A DNA stretch of 64,000 nucleotides. Source: Todiramphus chloris collaris. Taxonomy: Eukaryota; Chordata; Aves; Coraciiformes; Alcedinidae. A program made the position numbers and the translations under genes. This document shows, piece after piece, positions 61,401 through 64,000 of the stretch. Below the pieces are notes generated by a model, which was given only the letters and a program-made list of their open reading frames with translations, was not told the origin of the DNA and did not search any database. Where the stretch lies: the NCBI GenBank assembly GCA_025345505.1, contig JANVCC010000030.1:8463119-8527118 (forward strand), read 5' to 3'. Every line of letters starts with the position of its first letter. The stretch's first letter is position 1.

Positions 61401-64000
61401 AGAGCCTACTCTAAAAAGGTGTCAGCACAGTCTTCTAGGGTCGGACACACTCCACCCACCCTCCTTCACAACTCTATCAAATACCTGTATTTTCAGGAAA
61501 GCGGACAGTTTGGAAGACATGCACATCATGGTCCAACTGCAAGGAGCTGTGAAAGTTCACTTATAAGCTGGTGACTTTCTAAGTGCATATGTAGAAGGCT
61601 GATTTTGAAAACTGAAGCCCTCTCTATACTTGCTATCTTGAAAATTTGGCACTTGTTATCAAATAAAAAGCACTGAGGGCTGGACAGACAGCCTTGGCTT
61701 CCCTCTGTAGCAGGCTCCAATCAGGACTACTTTTCCTGGGAAAACCTACCCCTCATTTGAGGGATACATGCAATGCAGAATCCACAATGACTCTATGCAC
61801 TGGGGACAGGGAAAAGAAACTTAAGTGTTCCTAGATTCTGACCTTTGTGTCATCCAGGGTCTCTCTCTTTAGAGATTAGTGATGAAGAAAACAACAGAGG
61901 CTGTTGGAGTCTGCTTAGAGACGGAAAAGGGAGAGGTGGAACATTCAGTTCTCACTGGACTGGTAAGAATCAGTCCACTAACTGCTCCCATCTGAAACAT
62001 TGATTCTACCCTCTATTTTATAAGACTCATTTAAACCACAAGCAAAATGTCCTACAGGAGCACCAGCAGGAAAGGAGCATGCTCAAAGGTGCAATTGCAT
62101 ACCAGGGCATATTTCATTTGCCCCATTTCATAAAACCCCACTTGCTATGGGGTTTTAATTTCCTCCCCTCCCTTTTTTTTTTGTATTTAAATAAATGCTA
62201 CATTTCTGCCAGTTTGAGCATGTTATTCCACACTGCATCATCCAAAGCACAATGAATCACTTACGTGTAATTCCCCCCCAGCCCATTTTCCCATGTTTGT
62301 TTTACTCACTAACCCATCAAAGGTTTGGTTCTCTTACCTTAATCACTTCTGGGGCCTGCTGAATTGAAGCTGGAACAGAGTCTCTGCAGGCAGCCCCAGA
62401 ATAGCTTTTCTGCCCTGCAAGGACGGACTGTGAAGGAGATGATAAAGTTTCCTGAAGAATCTGCATCACTTCCCTCTCCTTAGACAAGCTTCCCTTGCCT
62501 GTCTGAAATTCCACCAGTTCCTGGGCAAAATCCTCAATGCTTTCCAGGATACGCAATAAAAGGGCTTTGTCTTCCTCTTCCATTTTATGACCATTGGTTT
62601 CTGTGACTTTTGACAATGGGGAAGCAGGGTCAGTGGTTTTGCTTTTGGGTTCAAGAGCCTGAGGTAGTACCTGCCTACCCTGCCAGCCAAACACCTGCAA
62701 ACAGGCAGGTTCACTCTTCTTCAGAGAGGGCTCCCTCAAAGTACTCTCCATTTTCTGTGAGAAGCACTCCAAGTCCAGCAACAATTTGTCTATCTCATCC
62801 TTGTCTATCTTAGTACCCATCTGCTCTCCTTTGGAGACACTATCTTGGGAACCACACAATACAGAATCTGAAACTGGTTTTAAAGGAGTTATTTTCTCAG
62901 AAGCATGGGAGAGCTCAGCATCTCCCACTCTGGCACATTCTGCTTTAGCATTGTCAGTTAGATCTGAACAACCAACTAGCTGGTAGCTGCGCTCTAAACT
63001 CTCCCAGCCCCCTTTCTGCTCTGCTTTCTTTATTTTCCCTAATGTTCTTTCCCCGTCAGACTCCTCCTCAATGTACAGAGCCTCAGTGGCAGATGTGCAG
63101 TCAGAAGGGCTTGTGGCTGGCAACTGAGGTAGAGCACAAGCATCTCTCGCAGCTCTCACGCTGTTCTCCTGTGGGACGCTGTGAAGGGAGTTCGAAGTAC
63201 AGCCTACAGCACTCGTTTCGATGGGCTGAGAGTTGCTTGTCACCTCGCACTGATCACCCGGTAGTCTTGGAGGAACTGCACTTGAGGATGGCAGCTGAAT
63301 AATATCTTCATACCTGGGAGGCTGCTCATCTCCAAATACTGGGGAAAAGGGAGTTTGCTGCAAGCCGTGAAAGCAGTTAACTAGTTCTGCCAAGTCACTA
63401 GCTTCCTTGTGTCCTGGTGGCTTGAGCTCAAAGGGGAGCTTTTTCAGGTATGAAGAAAATCTCGTCATCAGATTCATATATATCATTTCTGAATTCGCCA
63501 GGGGATCATTGCTGTTCCCTCCACTAACACTGTCTGCAGACTTCTTTTTGATGCAATGTTTTATTATGTCTGTGCACTTTTTCAGATCCTCTGAGCACTT
63601 GAGCAAGATGTCTAAGCACACTTTAATATCTCCACCAGAAGAACCATCTAGCTTATGTTTTTCCAGAATCTGGGTAATGAAGTTTTCTTCAGAGAAGGAA
63701 TGAGGGGAGAAGGGAACCATGGGATTCATGGTGACTTCTGGAGCATCATTGCTCTCCTGCCATTTTTCCACAGGTGAAGGACTCTGTGAAAAGCTGCATG
63801 GAGGGCAGTTCTCATCATTATTGAAGTGCCCGTAAAGCAAGTCAAAATCAAATGATCGTCTGTTGAATGACTCTGACCGAACTTTCCTTCCCTTTCTGTA
63901 GGCCACGTGACTGGAAGAGTTCTTGAGCTTCTCAAAGGAGAATTCCTTTATTTTACCACTGGCAAGGTTTATTGCCTCACCAGTAATGTCTTTTAAACTG
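25376..64000 (-). CDS. PPP2R3A: PPP2R3A, PP2A regulatory subunit B''-alpha (whole locus; PR130 and PR72 forms)
   Basis: B'' subunits bind the PP2A A/C core and direct it to substrates in a calcium-sensitive way. Thirteen PR130 exons can be read on the - strand, every junction with AG/GT and matching phase: 62338->64000 (partial), 48436-48696, 46047-46150, 43819-43921, 41967-42041, 36591-36677, 34266-34422, 33188-33236, 32513-32602, 31975-32150, 31316-31434, 29611-29717 and 25376-25472. A separate first exon (55324-55455) gives the short PR72 form. The twelve shared exons encode 474 residues, so PR72 would have 518 (human 529). In PR130 554 residues are visible in the window before the shared body; roughly 110 N-terminal residues are off the right edge. 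The body has two EF-hand loops (exons 34266-34422 and 31975-32150). The gene runs towards MSL2, as in human 3q22. I take PPP2R3A over paralogue PPP2R3B because the long PR130-specific exon is present. Confidence 0.96.
27328..27420 (+). repeat. 93-bp direct repeat, copy B
   Basis: Second copy of the sequence at 22158-22250, with one substitution (C at 27402). It lies in the last PPP2R3A intron. The near-identity in neutral sequence implies a recent duplication, gene conversion or an assembly artefact. Confidence 0.9.
29188..29240 (+). repeat. 23-bp tandem duplication
   Basis: Two perfect copies of a 23-base unit starting AGAAAGTAAAATTATTTGAC (29188-29210 and 29211-29233) followed by 7 bases of a third. 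A simple recent slippage duplication in an intron, about 370 bases from the penultimate coding exon. Confidence 0.9.
29611..29717 (-). CDS. PPP2R3A: PPP2R3A exon, acidic C-terminal region
   Basis: Acceptor CTCTTCAG, 35 codons plus two bases, donor GG/GTAAGC. It encodes DIDNDGPEPSDWDRYAAEEY and continues to ...QLQEG, close to the human segment DVENDGPEPSDWDRFAAEEY. The two trailing bases join the A of the last exon to make glycine. Confidence 0.94.
29718..31315 (-). other. PPP2R3A: PPP2R3A intron with CR1 insertion
   Basis: 1.6 kb between the last EF-hand-region exon and the acidic-tail exon. It carries a CR1 tail ending about 60 bases from the upstream donor. No other gene is seen. Confidence 0.75.
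31023..31255 (-). mobile_element. CR1 LINE 3' end, reverse orientation
   Basis: Starts with AATCATAGAACGG, the reverse complement of the CR1 3' terminal octamer region. Characteristic blocks follow: 'gttggaagagaccc', 'ggctcaaggctttgtcca', and 'aacctctctgggcaacctgt' followed by 'tccactg'. The element therefore lies on the - strand, the same strand as PPP2R3A. Its other edge is about 60 bases from the donor of the exon at 31316-31434. Confidence 0.9.
31316..31434 (-). CDS. PPP2R3A: PPP2R3A exon after EF-hand 2
   Basis: Acceptor TTTCTGTAG, two bases completing glycine, 39 codons, donor AAAAG/GTACAG. It encodes RVTLRDLKRCRMAHVFYNTF and ends ...DPFAVQK, nearly the same as the human segment (KITLRDLKRCRMAHIFYDTF). 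This is part of the helical C-terminal lobe of B''. Confidence 0.95.
31435..31974 (-). other. PPP2R3A: PPP2R3A short intron
   Basis: 540 bases with donor G/GTAAGC and acceptor TGTAG. Nothing but AT-rich intron sequence is seen. Confidence 0.8.
31975..32150 (-). CDS. PPP2R3A: PPP2R3A exon with EF-hand 2
   Basis: Acceptor TTTTCCTAG; one base finishes a serine codon, 58 codons follow, and one base remains before G/GTAAGC. The loop DLDGDGVLSMYE has Asp at positions 1, 3 and 5, Ser at 9 and Glu at 12, a canonical calcium-binding EF-hand. It is followed by LEYFYEEQCERME and the motif PLPFHDLLCQMLDLVKP, which are highly conserved in B'' subunits. Confidence 0.97.
32151..32512 (-). other. PPP2R3A: PPP2R3A short intron
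   Basis: 362 bases with the unusual donor AAG/GTCTGA (C at +3, T at +4) and acceptor CCTAG. No other feature is seen. Confidence 0.8.
32513..32602 (-). CDS. PPP2R3A: PPP2R3A exon between the EF-hands
   Basis: Acceptor GTCTTCCAG, one base finishing arginine, 29 codons and two bases of a serine codon before GTCTGA. It encodes GNEVQKEGRMSYADFVWFLI followed by SEEDKRSAT; human has GKTIQKEGRMSYADFVWFLI. Phase on both sides confirms the boundaries despite the weak donor. Confidence 0.95.
32603..33187 (-). other. PPP2R3A: PPP2R3A short intron
   Basis: 585 bases, donor GAG/GTGAGG, acceptor TTCCAG. No repeats or RNA genes recognised. Confidence 0.8.
33188..33236 (-). CDS. PPP2R3A: PPP2R3A 49-bp microexon-sized coding exon
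   Basis: Only 49 bases: acceptor TTTGTTTCCAG, two bases finishing alanine, 15 codons (LSNRIIERIFSGAVV) and two bases of arginine before GTGAGG. Human has SSSRIIERIFSGAVT at this place. Skipping it would shift the frame (49 is not a multiple of three) and remove the C-terminal lobe. Confidence 0.95.
33237..34265 (-). other. PPP2R3A: PPP2R3A intron
   Basis: 1.03 kb, donor CAAG/GTACGC, acceptor TTTCCAG. Slightly C-rich between 33780 and 34030; no recognisable gene or repeat. Confidence 0.75.
34266..34422 (-). CDS. PPP2R3A: PPP2R3A exon with EF-hand 1
   Basis: Acceptor CTCTTTCAG, 52 codons and one base before GTACGC. It encodes TLALLEEEDDINQITDYFSY, then the EF-hand loop DTDHDLYISQKD with Asp at 1, 3 and 5, Ser at 9 and Asp rather than the usual Glu at 12. 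The human protein has the same Asp, so this is a family trait and not a local loss. Confidence 0.97.
34423..36590 (-). other. PPP2R3A: PPP2R3A intron
   Basis: 2.2 kb, donor CAA/GTATGT, acceptor TTTCAG. Short open frames on both strands (up to 138 codons at 34473-34889, - strand) have no recognisable homology. No clear transposon. Confidence 0.7.
36591..36677 (-). CDS. PPP2R3A: PPP2R3A exon
   Basis: Acceptor ATGTGTTGCAG, 29 whole codons, donor CAA/GTATGT. It encodes VIQRIFYTVNRSWSGKITLT followed by ELRKSNFLQ, almost the same as human (TSTEIRKSNFLQ). Confidence 0.96.
38019..38245 (+). mobile_element. Ancient CR1/L3-like LINE 3' end
   Basis: Blocks in order match the 3' end of old turtle- and archosaur-type CR1 LINEs as I know them: 'ggctctccatcactccagac' near 38047, 'aatggcctgtgtaatgcaaa' near 38174, then 'aggtcagactaggtaatcac' and 'aatgatcttttctggtctta'. 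A short A-rich insertion interrupts it near 38110. It is on the + strand, antisense to PPP2R3A. Confidence 0.75.
38815..38912 (+). repeat. A/C-rich low-complexity tract
   Basis: About 100 bases of runs of A broken by CC or CCC, including a 12-base A run and a (CAC)n-like spot. Complement-type of the T/G tracts elsewhere. Confidence 0.65.
41967..42041 (-). CDS. PPP2R3A: PPP2R3A exon
   Basis: Acceptor ATCTTGCAG, 25 whole codons, donor ACG/GTAGGC. It encodes DVVETHPGLTFLKDAPEFHS and then RYITT, which differs from human by one conservative change (E for D) in this stretch. Confidence 0.97.
42042..43818 (-). other. PPP2R3A: PPP2R3A intron
   Basis: 1.8 kb, donor CAG/GTACCT, acceptor TTGCAG. Contains a possible very decayed LINE fragment (about 43255-43350); otherwise no feature. 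Confidence 0.7.
43255..43350 (+). mobile_element. Possible decayed CR1/LINE fragment
   Basis: 'agatttagcctgaatattag' followed by 'gaaaaataaattggcagtga' and a GGAACTGC-like block resembles the LINE segment that encodes the end of CR1 ORF2. The match is short and from memory only. Confidence 0.35.
43819..43921 (-). CDS. PPP2R3A: PPP2R3A exon
   Basis: Acceptor CTGTCTCTCAG, one base completing lysine, 34 codons, donor CAG/GTACCT. It encodes VLRNCHDDASRFTYLLAKPS followed by CDYLEQEDFIPLLQ. Human has LLNNHHDDASKFICLLAKPN at this place. Confidence 0.96.
43922..46046 (-). other. PPP2R3A: PPP2R3A intron
   Basis: 2.1 kb, donor AA/GTGAGT, acceptor CTCTCAG. The stretch 45050-45200 has faint LINE-like wording ('aggggtatgatcactgtgca' and 'aaatatctaaaggatgtgaa') that I cannot confirm. 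No gene seen. Confidence 0.65.
46047..46150 (-). CDS. PPP2R3A: PPP2R3A exon
   Basis: Acceptor GTTTCATTACAG, 34 codons and two bases of lysine, donor AA/GTGAGT. It encodes VCGCPLYWKTPMFNASGGER and continues to ...SFVSMWRK, matching the human VCGCPLYWKAPMFRAAGGEK at 15 of 20 positions. Confidence 0.96.
46151..48435 (-). other. PPP2R3A: PPP2R3A intron
   Basis: 2.3 kb, donor AAG/GTAACT, acceptor ATTACAG. Contains a 17-base poly(C) run (48333-48349, about 90 bases past the donor) and no recognised gene. Confidence 0.7.
48333..48349 (+). repeat. 17-base poly(C) run
   Basis: Uninterrupted run of 17 C, poly(G) on the PPP2R3A transcript, about 85 bases into the intron after the exon at 48436-48696. 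G-runs near a donor can act as splicing enhancers and this length is prone to slippage or base-calling error. Confidence 0.85.
48436..48696 (-). CDS. PPP2R3A: PPP2R3A first shared exon (common to PR130 and PR72)
   Basis: Acceptor TTCTGTTTTCAG, 87 whole codons, donor AAG/GTAACT. It starts VQSKQEKKPG (human IQNKPEKKPG), continues with a Ser/Pro-rich linker, then STPLSINIPRFYFPKGLPNV and a predicted helix ending EMGKVAK. Both alternative first exons end in phase 0 and join it directly. The SINIPRFYFP motif is a hallmark of B'' subunits. Confidence 0.96.
52865..52921 (+). repeat. T/G low-complexity tract
   Basis: Run of TTTG-like units ending in a long T stretch, similar in make-up to the tract at 1715-1795. 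Confidence 0.6.
54577..54614 (+). repeat. Imperfect 22-bp tandem pair
   Basis: GTGAGAGTCAGTGATT recurs after 22 bases as GTGAGAGTCACCGATT (two differences). A small local duplication. Confidence 0.7.
55324..55455 (-). CDS. PPP2R3A: PPP2R3A alternative first coding exon of the PR72 isoform
   Basis: ATGATG at 55455 opens 44 codons starting MMIKESSLRRDPDLGGELAF and ending SFQQAQ, just before donor CAG/GTTTGA. This is very close to the human PR72 N-terminus (MMIKETSLRRDPDLRGELAF). It ends in phase 0 and joins 48696, giving a 518-residue PR72. I chose the first ATG of the pair because human PR72 starts MM. The frame is open further upstream (to 55521) but only through a GTG. PR72 is known as the heart- and skeletal-muscle form, which implies a separate promoter just to the right of 55521; I see no clear TATA box there. 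The donor is weak (T at +3 and +4, G at +5). Confidence 0.93.
58270..58322 (-). mobile_element. CR1 LINE 3' tail fragment
   Basis: AATCATAGAAT, then 'ctgttggaagcgatctcatg' and 'gatcgtctggtcca' is the reverse complement of the terminal ~50 bases of CR1. The rest of the element is absent. Confidence 0.75.
58451..58516 (+). repeat. Three perfect copies of a 22-bp tandem repeat
   Basis: Unit CATTTTTACCCTTCTAAACC plus TA, repeated at 58451, 58473 and 58495 without a mismatch, then a partial CAT. Perfect identity implies a recent expansion and probably a polymorphic minisatellite. Confidence 0.95.
62338..64000 (-). CDS. PPP2R3A: PPP2R3A PR130-specific long exon (partial at right edge)
   Basis: Open in one frame from the window edge for 554 codons, ending K/GTAAGA at 62338/62337. 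It begins ...SLKDITGEAINLASGKIKEF; there is no start codon in the visible part, since the GTG at 63906 is only an internal valine. Recognisable blocks are VTMNPMVPFSPHSFSEENFI, TQILEKHKLDG, DIKVCLDILLKCSEDLKKCT, the PFSPVFGDEQPPRYED region, LYIEEESDGE and a C-terminal helix EEDKALLLRILESIEDFAQE. These follow the human PR130 N-terminal extension; the part between about 62800 and 63300 is poorly conserved. This extension is known to direct PR130-PP2A to partners such as LPP at adhesions. About 110 residues and the true start lie beyond the window. Confidence 0.96.

Larger units (their letters stand above)
48697..62337 (-). other. PPP2R3A: PPP2R3A long intron containing the PR72 alternative first exon
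   Basis: 13.6 kb from donor AAG/GTAAGA at 62337 to the acceptor next to 48696. It carries the PR72 first exon (55324-55455), a T/G tract (52865-52921), an imperfect 22-bp tandem pair (54577-54614), a CR1 tail (58270-58322) and three 22-bp tandem copies (58451-58516). Remaining open frames are short and unrecognised. Confidence 0.75.

Noticed and set aside
62317..63906. Apparent 529-residue protein on the - strand starting at 63906
   Set aside because: The first codon is GTG, an internal valine; the frame continues to the window edge with PR130-like sequence, and the last residues after 62338 are intron. The length agreeing with human PR72 is a coincidence.
1..64000. CRISPR arrays, operons, rRNA, tRNA or prokaryotic mobile systems
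   Set aside because: None seen. Spliced genes, CR1 repeats and a CpG island show ordinary vertebrate nuclear DNA.

Overview
This is a vertebrate nuclear window, most likely from a bird. It holds two large, intron-containing genes that converge on each other. The repeat content is mostly CR1-type LINE tails and older sauropsid LINE debris, with no mammalian SINEs. I recognised proteins and repeats from memory of the families; no database search was possible.

Left third (1-18.7 kb), + strand: MSL2, the RING-type E3 ubiquitin ligase of the MSL histone H4K16 acetyltransferase complex. Bases 1-475 are the downstream part of a CpG island. The first coding exon, which should carry the N-terminus and the first RING cysteines, is not in the window and should lie just to the left. 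A roughly 14-kb intron follows, then the large last exon (coding 14548-16145). The 3' UTR probably runs to an AATAAA at 18688.

Middle (18.7-25.4 kb): the interval between the converging gene ends. It has a GC-rich patch with a CTCF-like motif, a CR1 tail and one copy of a 93-bp sequence that recurs 5.17 kb away.

Right two thirds (25.4-64 kb), - strand: PPP2R3A, the B'' regulatory subunit of protein phosphatase 2A. I placed 13 exons of the long PR130 form by reading each splice junction and checking phase. The PR130-specific exon runs off the right edge. The alternative first exon of the short PR72 form lies between it and the shared exons. Both first exons join the same shared 474-residue body, which carries two EF-hands and ends at a TAG at 25376.

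The adjacency and convergent orientation of MSL2 and PPP2R3A match human 3q22, so this looks like conserved synteny. Both products act in intracellular regulation (chromatin dosage and ubiquitylation; phosphatase targeting), but nothing here shows that they work together. I found no new multi-gene system. The points most worth a second look are the near-identical 93-bp duplication around the last PPP2R3A exon, a perfect E-box hairpin in the MSL2 intron, the CTCF-like site between the gene ends, the weak PR72 exon donor and the early C-terminal stop.
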